Assembly: GCA_005406025.1 (NCBI GenBank)
Contig: BGZK01000855.1
Span: 186,001-250,000, forward strand
DNA: 64,000 bases
Source of the DNA: Eumeta japonica
Lineage: Eukaryota > Arthropoda > Insecta > Lepidoptera > Psychidae
Direction of reading: 5' to 3'
The translations under genes and the position numbers were made by a program. Below, piece by piece: positions 11,601-22,492 of this stretch (the first letter of the stretch is position 1; each line of letters opens with the position of its first letter). Under the pieces are notes generated by a model. It was not told the origin of the DNA. It saw nothing but the letters and a program-made list of their open reading frames with translations, and made no database searches.

Positions 11601-13435
11601 TTAATGCCGTTTTTTTTTTTAGGTCGGTCGTAATTGTATTTCAAAATAAGTATAATTGATATCAAAAGTTCTGTACAGTTCCACGAAAGTTTCAAACCCT
11701 TTAATATTCAGGACACATTAAACAATTTCACTAGATTTTTTTCTGTAATATTCTATACGAAATATCTGTCTCAGAAAATATAGCTGAAAATGTATTTAGA
11801 AAAAAAAATCCCTTCGTAATCCCTTCCCTTCGTAAACAATTTAATAATTTCCTTAAAAGATAACGCCGAAAAAGCAGCAAATTTAAATTTATTTAAGAAC
11901 ACTTTGCCAGCGGAGGTATAATAAAAAATAATTTTAAAGCTTGCTTTATTAAGTGTAGTATTTATTTATCATTTAGGGGCATGTATGTATGGGACTCCAA
12001 GGTATGCCCGGCTTATTTGCTTGTATAGAAAACACGCCCATGCTGTGATAGTAAACAATTAATCACTTACATTTAAAGAACGTCAAATTTTTAACAAAAA
12101 AATCAAAATGCTTCTAATACGCCCCGAGGCGGTTGTATTGAAAGATTTTAGGCAATTTCTAAACAACAATATAAATAGGCATCGGATAAGACGAAAAATA
12201 TAAGTTATTTCAGAAATCAATGGACCAGAATTACTAAAAAAGTAGCTCAACAATCTGAAATGGCCATTACGAAAAATTATAACTGAAATCATTGAAAAAT
12301 TGGTTATAACGGAGTTTCCGGAACAAAATTAAAATAAATTATTTTTTATTAATATAGGTGTTGGAATGTGTAATTAACCAAAATTAGTGCCAATTCTTTC
12401 AATTATAACAAATGTTAAAAAGTCTCTTTAGTTATTAGCTTTTAGCTCTTAATATATGTACCAATGTACAGAATGCAAAAACAAGTCCGACTGATAATAA
12501 TGAAAAAAATTATAAACGAGAGAATTTAAAAAGTTACAAATGTATAAAAGTGTTTCACGGCTACCACTTCAGCCACTGCTCCGATACAACTAATATTTTA
12601 TATAAAAAATATGATATATTCTAAATAAACTAATCAATTGCATACTTATACATTATTGTATTGATGTAAATATACACAATGTTATAAATTTAATATGTGA
12701 TTAATTAAAATACGAAGAATATAAAACTGCGTTTCTTAAGCTTTAGCCCTATCTTATTAATTTTGTAACGAATTTTATCTTAATAAACCATTTACAATAT
12801 TCTACAGATTACGGAAAAAAAAATATTTTGGCAATTCTTATTGAATTATGTAACTTAGTGTGTTCATTATTTGTGGCAAACTTCTTATATTTTTAAGACG
12901 AATTTATTTCATTTAATTGATATGTAAATATATAATACTGTAATAAAGAGGTAAATTGTTTGTTTATATAAAGGAGGTAATTTTCGGAATGGCCAAACCG
13001 ATAACAATGAGACATTCACTGGTAGATAGAAGTATTGGGCTACCTACATATAAAATATTGTTTTTCCAAGAAATATGTAGGGTTTCTGCGTGAAAAATAA
13101 AAATAGGAAATTTTAAACTTTCACAAATTATTCTAATTAGCACAAAGATAGTGTTTAGAGTGTTTTGCGCATCCATGGTTGTGTTGTGTAAGATTAAAGA
13201 GTGCGCTTATCAATTCAAATTCAATTAAAAAAATTTGGTACGGAGGTAGCATAACTAAGGAAAAGGATGTAATCTACATAATTTGTGTTTATTGAAAGTG
13301 ATTAAGAATCAATAAAATTAGACGAAGTTTGCTGGAATTGAATACTTTTCTTATTTGTTTAGTTGATCGTTTAGGGTCTAAAGGAATTATTGGGAACTAT
13401 TATAGTTCAGTCTATTAAAAACCATACGACTGAGA
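11601..13435. other. AT-rich unannotated stretch
   Basis: No gene. Minus-strand open frames of 69-70 codons near 12083-12292 and 12964-13176 have no motifs. The 12964-13176 segment is somewhat less AT-rich than its surroundings. Confidence 0.35.
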
Positions 13436-13439
13436 AACA

Positions 13440-13560
13440 AATCGGGAGTGAGGGTGTGACGGGGGTGCATTACAGGCGGTGCGGGAGCGCACGCGGGAGT
13501 CGTTACGTAAAGGTACCACGATTGCGAGCCTATTCACGACGGTGAAGCCGTATGTAAAAT
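13440..13560. other. G-rich, CpG-rich patch
   Basis: A short block with G runs (GGGAGTGAGGGTGTGACGGG) and several CpGs, isolated in AT-rich DNA. Several GGG tracts within 50 bases could form a G-quadruplex; this has not been tested. Confidence 0.35.
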
Positions 13561-13789
13561 TTCAATGCGATAAGAAGTAAAATATATTTTAATTATATTT
13601 TTATGACTAAATGACTTACTAAATTCATGAAATTTTCCAGGAAAATAACTAGGATTCTGAAGACAGACACTTATTACTTTTTATCGAAGTAAATGACATC
13701 AGACAATACAGATGCTTTAAAAAAATGAAAAGGAATCCACAACAACGCAATATCGGAATATACATGAAAATTTTAATCACCAAGGGGGA

Positions 13790-13832
13790 GAAGTTTTAAT
13801 CCCCACGGACGAAGCCACAGGTGGAAAGCTAA
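13790..13832 (+). mobile_element. decayed Helitron 3' terminus
   Basis: CCCCACGGACGAAGCCACAG followed by GTGGAAAGCTAA|T (CTAA at 13829-13832, next base T) is a good match to the 3' end of lepidopteran non-autonomous Helitrons: a GC-rich hairpin, then CTRR next to a host T. It resembles the end of the intact element at 37367, read on the other strand. I could not identify the matching 5' TC end upstream. Confidence 0.5.
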
Positions 13833-13918
13833 TATTTTATATATTACATTCAGAAACGTATAGTTAAATAAAACGAATAGAGAAAAATACATAAAAAAAA
13901 ACCATTACCCTTCTTTGC

Positions 13919-13945
13919 GTCGTGCGGTCGCGTGACCGGCACGAC
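13919..13945. repeat. GC-rich hairpin
   Basis: GTCGTGC-GGTC, a four-base loop, GACC-G-GCACGAC: an 11-bp stem with one bulged base, in a short CpG-rich patch (13905-14050) with no other recognisable content. Confidence 0.5.
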
Positions 13946-14417
13946 TGCGCAAAAGTCGGAAACTGCAGTTAAGAACGTGTATGCGCGAGTTTATATGACC
14001 GTGAAGGTGTTATCACACGTCATCGTTATGTCAGATGGCGGCACGGGTGGTTTTTTGACTACCGCTTTATGATTATACTTCCGGTTGACTGAAGACTCGT
14101 TATAGTCCTTTTCAGTAGTCGGGTTTCAGCTTTCTTTACATCTACGTTTATTTCACACGATGCGATGGAGTTAGTGGTCAGCGCAGTTGTCATAGAGAGT
14201 GCTACCTTTATGAGATACCTCTCTAAGTTAAAAAGTATGCAAATTAAACTTTTCATATAACTTAACTACCAACTAAACTAAATTGAACTAAGTAAAAAAA
14301 CGTATTTGCAACTGCAACTTGTGTGTGTTATGTTCATAAGTTTTCTAAGGTTTCTATTTACCAGTTTAGTTTACTGTTGCTTAGATATATAACATATTAA
14401 CGTTAACATTAAAACAA

Positions 14418-14445
14418 AAAAAAATATATATATATATATATATTA
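14418..14445. repeat. (TA)n microsatellite
   Basis: About 12 dinucleotide units between an A-run and unremarkable AT-rich sequence. Confidence 0.8.
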
Positions 14446-14699
14446 TGTTCGTTGCGAAATAAGAATATCAAAATGTTATTATTTTCATTTAAGGAATCAG
14501 TATTTGTGATGAAAAATTGGAACCTTAATAAAAGCATTCTCGTGTTTGTCCGTCTATTAGTTTTTTTAATTATCATATTTGATAAAAAACAACAAGAATT
14601 AAGATGATTGAAAAACGCCAAAAAATACGTTGCTGTTTTGTACACACTTAATTTCTTTTTTAATTTTATTTTATTTGTTGTGATTGTGGTCATAGTAAT

Positions 14700-14850
14700 T
14701 TACTCTCGGTGAAAATTTCAAGTGTCTATATATGACGGTTTAAAAGATATAGCTCTGTGACAGACGGACGGACACACGGACGGAGGGACAACGGTACCTT
14801 AGTAATAGGTTTCTGTTGGCATCTTTTTGGGTACGGAATTCTAACAAGTT
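14700..14850 (-). repeat. GGTTCCGTACC dispersed repeat, fragment
   Basis: Read on the minus strand: AATTCCGTACCCAAAAAG, then ACCTATTACTAAGGTACCG, CCGTCCGTGTGTCCGTCCG and the ATATCTTTTAAACCGTCATA-like block, in the order seen in other copies. The 3' half is missing. This family is the most numerous repeat in the window. Confidence 0.6.
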
Positions 14851-15605
14851 CCAATTTCTTATATATTGTAATGCGAAGAATCTGTTGATTAACCGAGTTA
14901 CAAGTCGATTTGAATGTTATGAAAAATAATTACTCGGAACCAAACAAAATTACTTGAAAATTATTGAGATTACGAGAGGTGAACATCGTGAGAGCCTCAT
15001 TATAAAGACCGTATTTGTAGGGTGATTAGACAAATGTGTTAACAAAAAGACTTGTCATGTATCCAAGCGAATCTATGAGTACTGATTTCGAAGCGCCTAT
15101 ATTTTTGAGGGAGGAGACCGCATTACATATTTTAAGAAAAAGAAAGTTACGTTTGCACAAAAACGGTTCAGCTATTACACGGACAGTTTAACGAAGACCT
15201 CAAGGATGAAACACCGAGCGGGTCGAACGACTGTAATAATCGAATAATTGAATTGTTTAACAGTCAACAACTGGGTGCAAAAGAACAGCAGATTTAACCT
15301 TTCTGCATCCGGCTTTGTAGGATTCTTCGTTAAATTCATAAACAACGCAGCGGCGACATATTAACGAATTATTTTGCGATTCAACGAAGAATTTAGATGA
15401 GGAATATGGGTTTCATTCTGAGCGAGTTGTCAATTAATTTCATAGAGCTTCTTCCGTCGTTTCCTTTTAAAAGCACTTTTAAATAAAAGTCACTTTTTAA
15501 AAAAAAAATTTCTTTCACGTCCTCCTTTTATCGGTCGCTTGGGGTAAAACCCATTAAAATGAAGACATAGAACGCATAATTAATATTAAAAGTGAGTTTA
15601 AAGGG
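14851..15605. other. unannotated stretch
   Basis: Mixed composition, no open frame above 60 codons and no motif recognised. Confidence 0.35.
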
Positions 15606-15610
15606 AGGTA

Positions 15611-15654
15611 GTGGAATAGGCCTTCATATACTGTGTTATAAAGGCCTATTCCAC
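15611..15654. repeat. perfect 14-bp hairpin with 16-base loop
   Basis: GTGGAATAGGCCTT (15611-15624) is exactly reverse-complementary to AAGGCCTATTCCAC (15641-15654). No target-site duplication is obvious. Small foldback or hairpin RNA candidate. Confidence 0.6.
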
Positions 15655-15769
15655 GGTTTGTTATTGTGTAGTATTGTAAGCTTACGTGATTTCTTGAAGC
15701 ATTCATTCATTTCTATAGCATAGTTATAACAAAAGTAAAACCATGAAAGTTTTACGTCATGTTGTACTT

Positions 15770-16240
15770 TTTAAGGTTCCGTACCTCAGAAGGATCCCCT
15801 TATAGGATCACTTTGTTGTTCGTTTTTCCATCTGTGATGTACGTCTGCGTAACCATTTTTATCAAAAGTGTGTGGAAGTATCAAGTAGAAGTGAATACCA
15901 CATAATTATATCTATTGCCCATTTGAAGATGTAAAAAAGGCATATAACATATGCCTTTAACAATTAAAAAAGTTATGAATTAAAAACTACGGCTATTTTT
16001 ATCGTATATTTTGTTACTCGTAAAAAAATAAAACCAATAGAGTGTCTTTAATTGACAAAGAATCATTAAATCTGACAAAAAATAAGCTAAAGCAAACAAG
16101 AATAAAGGAAAAAATTTGAAAATCGTTAATTTGTAGTTGCATTATTAAAAATATATTTATGCTATTACAATTTGAAATTAGCAGTTGAAATGTGGATCTT
16201 CTTCTAGAACGATGGATGGGAGAACACTTTTCAAATTACT
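15770..16240 (+). repeat. GGTTCCGTACC dispersed repeat, 5' part
   Basis: Begins AAGGTTCCGTACCTCAGAAGG, continues with CCCCTTATAGGATCACTTTG, the shared opening of the copy at 22493. Further on it shows the AATCGTTAATTTGTAGTTGC block that also occurs in the 48060 and 51605 copies. The CTCGCACTTGGCC end is not visible. Confidence 0.6.
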
Positions 16241-16599
16241 GCATTAAGAACTAAAATTTTTAAATAATTTAAAACATTAAAAAAAATGAAATTTCTTTGA
16301 AAAAGAAACAATGGTTTTGAAATTCACAGACCGATATTTGGCTAGTATCGATATCTAAAACAGGAAAAAATTGTCAAGATTGACGAAAAATGAAATATTT
16401 ACGTATGTAATTAAGTTTATACTGAACTCACGGGTTGCTAGTTCTGCTAGCAACTGGCAGTAAGTTGCTAATAGAACTCGCAACCGTGTTTTTCGCATTA
16501 GCCCCGCGTTCTTCTTTTGTTTTACGTAAGATTTAATATTTCTCACGTAAACAAAAGTTAGAAAAAAATTGAACATCCCAAGTGCGTTTACTAAAACTT

Positions 16600-16685
16600 A
16601 AAAGCTCCCTTATGAAAGAAAAGTGTGTGTATTTCTCATAAGGGAGCTTTTAACTCCCTTATGGGAAACACACACACTTTTTTTT
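16600..16685. repeat. overlapping, mutually exclusive inverted repeats
   Basis: AAAAGCTCCCTTATGA (16600-16615) pairs perfectly with TCATAAGGGAGCTTTT (16636-16651). The segment 16619-16646 (AAAAGTGTGTGT...AAGGGAG) also pairs over 28 bases, with about two mismatches, with 16654-16681. The middle arm is therefore shared by two alternative stems. No coding content. A foldback element or two nested duplications would produce this. Confidence 0.65.
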
Positions 16686-16699
16686 AATATATTGGTTTA

Positions 16700-17000
16700 G
16701 AACAGGTATGGGCAACCTTTGACATGTTGTGGGTCAAACTTTAGTGTACAAATACGTTAGCGGGCCGCGTTAAAAGTAAGCGGATCAAATCTTAAAGTGG
16801 GCCGCATCCGGCTCGCTGTAAGATTTGATGCGGCATGAAAGACATTTTGAAAAACAGAATAAAAAAAATATTACAAGACTTACTCATACTCACGGAACCA
16901 AGTGAGCGAGCAAGCCGAGTGGCGGCGATCATCAAAGAGTGAAGCGATAAACATCAAAGCCTTTGATGTTTGCCGCTTCGCTGGCGGCGCAACAAAAGAT
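16700..17000. mobile_element. possible hAT-type non-autonomous element
   Basis: The words CAGGTATGGGCAACCTTTGA near the left side and GGGCCGCATCCGGCTCGC inside are typical of hAT-derived short elements. An internal 39-base palindrome (16943-16981, AAACATCAAAG/CTTTGATGTTT core) lies near the right end. I could not fix both termini or an 8-bp target duplication. Confidence 0.35.
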
Positions 17001-17084
17001 TATTACTTCTCAATTGTTCTATACTAGATGATTCTATATCATTCCTTCATTTTGCATATATAAGCTGATGGATGGCCTGAACTT

Positions 17085-17270
17085 TAATTAGTGCTCGAAG
17101 AAGAGCGCAAAATCAAGGCTGTTCTGAGAAACATCTCGTTAGAGATTCCGACGGACTGCATCAAGTCCGATCTCGAAAACCAAAACTATCCAGTCTTCGC
17201 GGTACACAGGATGCACTCCCGAGACGGCACAGAGATCGACCTCGTCCTGGCAGTACTGCATAAATCAGAT
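17085..17270 (+). pseudogene. retrotransposon ORF1 (gag) fragment, PRE_C2HC-type domain
   Basis: The frame reads IKAVLRNISLEIPTDCIKSD followed by LENQNYPVFAVHRMHSRDGT and LVLAVL. This is the nucleic-acid-binding domain found in ORF1 of Jockey-clade elements (X-element type). Such proteins package element RNA. Only about 60 residues survive. Homology stops where the MITE at 17277 begins, so the zinc knuckles that should follow are absent. Upstream sequence lost homology by about 17085. Confidence 0.65.
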
Positions 17271-17276
17271 ACATCA

Positions 17277-17445
17277 TATATATATGATGCTTGTCAGGTA
17301 TCACCTTCGTACTCGCAAATGTGGTTCGCGGGCAAACGCGGGCAAAGTTCGTGGGCAAAAACACAAATAATTTTAAAATGAACACGAACCCGTGAACCCA
17401 CATTTTCGAGCACGAAGGTGAGATACCTCACACGCATCATATATA
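17277..17445. mobile_element. palindromic MITE, about 170 bp, unclassified
   Basis: The left arm (17277-17332: TATATGATGC, GTCAGGTATC, ACCTTCGT, CTCGCAAATGTGG) is repeated in inverted orientation at 17385-17445 (CCACATTTTCGAG, ACGAAGGTGA, GATACCTCACACGCATCATA). Arms are about 55 bases and roughly 80 percent identical; the middle is about 50 bases. It interrupts or abuts the ORF1 scrap and runs into an (AT)n tract. Confidence 0.6.
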
Positions 17446-17462
17446 TATATATATATATATAA
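17439..17462. repeat. (AT)n microsatellite
   Basis: About 12 AT units at the right edge of the MITE. Confidence 0.8.
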
Positions 17463-18900
17463 ATCAGGTATTATAAATATAATTAAAGCTTTAGATGATT
17501 TCAAATGATGAGCAAAAACACAAATAAACAAAAGAAGCACAAAACGAATCCAACTTAATTTTTTAATGACTCTCTGGATGTCGATATTAACGTGAAAGCT
17601 TTACATTCGTCGCTTTTATTTATGAAAGAAAAGCGCCCTTTTCGAGACTTACTCTAAGCATCGAGTTCGTCTTCAGAACGCCGCTAAAGGGAGGCCCGAG
17701 GCCGCCGAGGAAATCGAACATTTTCGTTTTTTGAGACCTACACTAGGCGAATCCCTTTTTCGGGCGCTACAAACGAGAATAACCCGAGGAGCGAGGCGTA
17801 ATTCTTCGAAAAGTTCCGATAAGTGATTGAGTTTTTCCTCTCCCTCAGCGGGCTGGGCCTCAAAAGAACTCGCTGCACAAAGTGAGTTAAAAGTTAAACG
17901 TAGGGGTAAGCAACTCCAGCAGGGACAACTTTTCGTTGGCAACAAAAAGACTCAGTCGTTGAAAGTTTTTTCAGGCCGAACTAATCACAGATTTCTATTC
18001 TATTTTGTAAATATAATAAAAAGTAAAAAGAAAAGATTTAAAATTCGTAATATAAGTTGCAAAGTCTGAATAGGTTTGAATGGCTCTACTACATATACTA
18101 TTTTGAAAAAAATAATAATAAACAGACACAAAACCGATTCGATAAGGTTTCTCTTTTATTCGAGCATATAGGTGTAAAGGAAGCCTGAATTTCAAATTTT
18201 TTTTAGACTAATAAAAAGATTATTATGCACTACGTAATGCAAATAGAGTCACGTCTTATCTTATTTTGTTTAAAAAAATATTTCATCTCCGTGAACATAC
18301 ATTTCTCTCGGTTAGTCTTAAGACTTATAGTTATCTGCTTGTTTTTCGATATTTAGCTTATAAACTGACTGTAATAGTTTTATAAACGTTATTCGACATT
18401 TTTATTAACTATAAACTTTCAAGTACGAAATCATATAAGTTATATACTCTCTTTTTTTTTTTTTTTTTTAATTTACAACGTGCATAAAATTTTGCGAATG
18501 ATCGAACATTTCCAAATTCGGAACAAATATGCGATACGTCATGAACACGCACACCTCATAAAGTATAAAGCTTTCCATGAATAAATTTAAATTTTGATTG
18601 ATATGCAAATCTGCGCCGTATTTTGTCAATAGGTCATTGAACCCTTTGAGAAGCTAACTGGTTCATCCGAGTTGGAATCTGGAAGCTAAGTTATGTGAAT
18701 CCATTGAAGTTACGTTCCTTTCTAACTCGATGTTACACTCGTAAGCATTGAAGTAGATACCACATTCAAATAAAAAAAAAAAATGTACGCTTATAACCAC
18801 ACGACAAAAGTGAATAACTTAGAGGATTTTCTAATTATATATATAAATATGTGTGTGTTACATAAGTTACAATGCGGATACTCTTTTATTTAATTTTTAA
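17463..18900. other. unannotated stretch with a GC-richer core
   Basis: 17640-17960 is GC-richer and open on both strands (80-90 codons), but neither translation is recognisable. A T-run of about 20 lies near 18449-18470. No other feature recognised. Confidence 0.35.
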
Positions 18901-19080
18901 ATAACAATGTTTATCGAACGCATTGTTAAATATTGATCTGCTTTGCGGCATTCAACGCAGTTTTTTGAGCAAAGAAAGTTGACCGATGCCAAACATCAAT
19001 CCTACAAGAAATTTAGAAGTTACTTTGAAAAAAAAGTGCTTTTCGTTGCTTTCCAAGCGGAAGAGCTAGTTAGATTTTGC
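18900..19080 (+). repeat. dispersed repeat shared with 24790-24945
   Basis: TTGATCTGCTTTGCGGCATTC, then CGATGCCAAACATCAATCC and GAAATTTAGAAGTTACTTTG are repeated with about 20-25 percent divergence at 24840-24935 in the same orientation. The family is unknown and has no coding potential. Confidence 0.5.
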
Positions 19081-19620
19081 TATTTATCTGTAGAGTAACT
19101 AAACAAATATTCTAAAAAGAAAAAGTTGTGATTAGTTACTGAAAGGGAACCCTATATGGCCTACATGTATATCTACTGTTTGATTTTACATGTGTTCTTT
19201 AGCATTCGTGATCGTCTGGTAATTTATTAAAATTATGTAGCGCGAAACAGCCTGGCTTTGAATCGGGAACTGAAGTTCGACTCTTACAGGGTTCACGATC
19301 TGAACCTAGATTTTATCGGATTGTCGCGAAACTTTACGGGCTCATATTTCGTTTCGTGTGCTTTTCACGCTATACGAAAATGAGAGCTGTGTGTTCTTAG
19401 AGCGTCAGGGTGTTTCCCCACTCGTTCGGGGGCCTTATTACGTAAAAGTAGAAATCGATTGCGATTCCGGAATCGATTTGTGAGTCGAAATTGTTAGGTA
19501 TAAAAAAATGTTATTCTTATACGCAATTTTGAGTGACTTTAAAGAGTCAGATTAAATTTAAACTTTGCGCAATTATCGAGGACCGATAGCTGTACAATAA
19601 TATGGTATAATTGAACTGAT

Positions 19621-19990
19621 CTGATGAATGAGCCAGAAGGTAGGCACAGGAACACTATAACGGAATAACATATCCTAGTCGTATTTGAGCTTGTTAGAGT
19701 TCTCTTGAGATGTACTCTCCACCATGAGTGATTTTCAAGGTCTCATGATGGAGCCGGAAGGTAAGCACTAGTACTCCATAATAGAACAACGTAACTTAGT
19801 CGTATGTGTTCTTAATAGAATTTTTTAAGTGGACTTTGGCCATAATTGGCTTTCAGGGTCTGATGATAGAGCCCGACGGTTGGTACCGGAATTAACATAT
19901 CATAACGGAACAATATATCCTAACCACATTTAGGCTTGTTGGAATGGCCTGAAATGGATTTTGACCACGATTGACTTTCAGGGTCTGACG
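19621..19990 (-). repeat. left array arm, about three 120-bp units
   Basis: Units carry the words ATGGAGCC, GGAAGGTAAGCACTAGTACTCC and GATTTTCAAGGTCT, the reverse complement of the right arm. Units 1 and 2 are the two subtypes (one with CTTGAGATGTACTCTC, one with AAGTGGACTTTGGCC). They mirror the outermost pair of the right arm. Confidence 0.75.
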
Positions 19991-20625
19991 ATGGAGCTTC
20001 CAAACTTCCAGCTCCGTTATCAGACCTTGAAAGCCAATCATGGTCAAAGTGTATTCCACGAGAATATCAACAAGTCCAAACATGGCTAGGTTGCGTTGTT
20101 TTATTATGAAGTACTAGCGTCTACCTTCCGGTTCCATCATCAGAACCTAGAAACCAATCACGGTTAAAGTGCATTCCAAAATAATTCCAACAATCGCAAA
20201 CACCGCTTGGATATGTTGTCCTATTATAGAGTACTAGTGCTTACCTTCTAGCTGCATCATCAGATCCTGAAAATCGTTCATGGTCAAAGTACATCTTAAG
20301 ACGATTTCTACAAGACCAAACACGGCCAGGATACGTTGTTTCATTATGGAGTTCCTGTGTTTACCTTCTGGCTCCATCATCAGACCCTGAAAGCCAATTA
20401 TGGTCAAAGTCTATTTAAAAAAATTCCATTAAGCCCAAATAAGACTAACTACGTTGTTCTATTATGGAGTACTAGTGCTTACCTTTCGTCTCCATCATCA
20501 GACCCTGAAAATCACTCATGGTGAGAGTACATCTCAAGACAACTCTAACAAGCTCAAACACGTCTAGGATATGTTATTCCATTTTGGAATTCCTGTGCCT
20601 ACCTTCTGGCTCCATCATCAGATCA
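19991..20625 (+). repeat. right array arm, about 5.3 units of 120 bp
   Basis: The word TGGTCAAAGT or a close variant recurs at 20041, 20161, 20281, 20401 and about 20519, a period of 120 bases. Two subtypes alternate: GTACTAGTGC with a CTATT/GCATTCC block, and GTTCCTGTG with ACATCTCAAGAC. This gives a 240-bp higher-order unit in the outer part. The centre of the palindrome is near 19990-20010. Confidence 0.8.
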
Positions 20626-21020
20626 GTCCAATTATACCATATTATTGTAAATTTTTAGGTCCTCGATAAATGTGTAAAGATTTTGTTTAATCTAACGATT
20701 TACATAAAAAAAATAAGTATTTTCTTTGTATGAAATACGAATGACGGAAAATCGATTGTAAATCGCTTGAGAATCGCTATAGACCAGTCTTCGGTTTGAG
20801 AGCGTATTTCTCGAATAATTACGAAATCGCGATCCCTAACGGTTTTTTGAATTCAAATATGCGATTAAATTTCATTATTATAATTTAGTGATTTCATTGT
20901 AGATGCAACACTGTTAATAGAAAGACAATTAGTATTTCGAAATATCAACTTGGGAATTAGTAAAATAAATTTAAAATCCTGCGAAATCAGAAATCGATTT
21001 CTTTTAGGTAATAAGGCCCC

Positions 21021-22490
21021 GGTAAGCTGTACCAATATCAGACCGTCGTAGCTAGACTGTTAGGTTTAGATCGTTAGAACGACCGCAGTCTATTTTTCTG
21101 TCGAGTTTTGTGGTTCGGCGGCACATTATTGCGCGGGCATCAAATTGCGTTCTTCGGCACTATGGAGCTCCCCGAGCTCTAGGATACGAAGAATTAAAAT
21201 TTATGTGCTCAATATTAATTACACAATAAAAAGAAAACAATTAACTTTCTGAGTTTTCTAGAGTTTAGGTCACGTTGAAGACGTGTGTATAAAATAAAGT
21301 TGTATACTCGATGTTTCTCAAGCGTCGCACCCTCAGAATAAACGTCTTAAGCATTAGGGCTATCAACGTAGAAGCTCAGTATGAAACTATCTATATTAAA
21401 GTCAAACGAAACATTATATTATCAAAGTATCGGTCGGTATTAACTCAGGTCTTAAATGAGACCAATAATATCAGATAAAATATCAACCTCAATAAAATCA
21501 ATCATCGTTCCGAACGAATTTTCTCAGTGCGCTAGAGCATTCCAATTCGTACATATACGTATTAAAATGCTAATTATATAAATTTCTTCAAGTAAATAAC
21601 TTCAAGCGTTTACACTTTAAAATTAAAATGCAGTAGGAAAATAATACATTTTACACAATACACAATGAAATAAAATAATATACAACAAAATGAAATTAAA
21701 GAGGGGAAATAAAATTAAATAAAATATGGGCAGTAAAATATTACAGTTAAGCTATTAAAATATGACTATCATTATCTTAGAAAATTATTTTTTAAGAGGC
21801 TTTATTACAATATTTAATTTTTGTGTACCAGAACGACCTCTGGGGATAGGAGTTCAATTTGCAATGGAGCCAGGAGTTTGACCTGATTTCCTTGCAAATG
21901 GAGCCCTATTTGGGGTCGCATATAACACTCGACGAACAGTTCTGATGCGTATCAGACCTGCCCATCTACCTCAAGTACTTTTAAATATGACATAACCGAG
22001 ATAGATCAAATGCAAAGGGGAAATTTAATATCTCGATCAATAAACTCTATCTCAAAATGTAGGGACAGCTCCCGGAAGCCAGTGCTCATTCAGGCGAATG
22101 AACTGCCCTCCCGAAATGCAACTATTCATTAAAGAATCTGCATACACGAAAGACAATAATAAAATATTAAGTATGTAATTAAATTGCATTTATTTACTGG
22201 TAGTCACCGTTTGTGATTTCTTCGTTGCATTACAGAATGCTAATTACTTAATAGATCGCTTGTCTTGATTCACCTGCGGTCGCACAAAAGTCAAAGTTGA
22301 TCGCAGCCTCCGAGGTGAGGCTCGAGCCAAGTGCCGTTCCCAAAACCCGATCTCGTCTTTCGTTCAAAAATTGAACTCCCTTCTCGCACGCCCGGCGCAG
22401 TGTCCGCGCATAATAACATGGCCCGGCTGTATTGTCTTCCCTTCAATTGTTTTCGAAAAAACAAATGCTCTCCGCTGTCGCTATCTCTCT
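21021..22490. other. unannotated stretch
   Basis: AT-rich from 21200 to 21830. Moderately GC-rich blocks lie at 21060-21190 and 21830-22110, and a CpG-rich block at 22270-22470 contains the perfect palindrome GGCTCGAGCC. No motif or repeat recognised; the last block is open on both strands over about 70 codons. Confidence 0.35.
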
Positions 22491-22492
22491 TT

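Larger units (their letters stand above)
19429..21020. mobile_element. foldback element containing an inverted 120-bp satellite array
   Basis: The outer ends are inverted: GGGGCCTTATTACGTAAAAG at 19429 and its counterpart ending TAATAAGGCCCC at 21020, each followed inwards by AAATCGATT. A second inverted block lies inside (about 19550-19640 against 20605-20710, including ATCGAGGACC and CAATAATATGG). Inside that are the head-to-head arrays listed separately. There is no coding frame and no clear target-site duplication. The architecture is that of Foldback-type elements; the superfamily is not determined. Confidence 0.6.

Noticed and set aside
16700..17000. Firm hAT call
   Set aside because: Internal words look right, but I could not find both inverted ends or an 8-bp duplication.
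19892..20524. Short open frames on both strands in the 120-bp array (63 and 62 codons)
   Set aside because: They repeat with the satellite unit, occur in both orientations and are broken in other units; not coding.
19429..21020. CRISPR-like array because of the regular 120-bp spacing
   Set aside because: Whole units are repeated without unique spacers, in two orientations, in a eukaryotic context.
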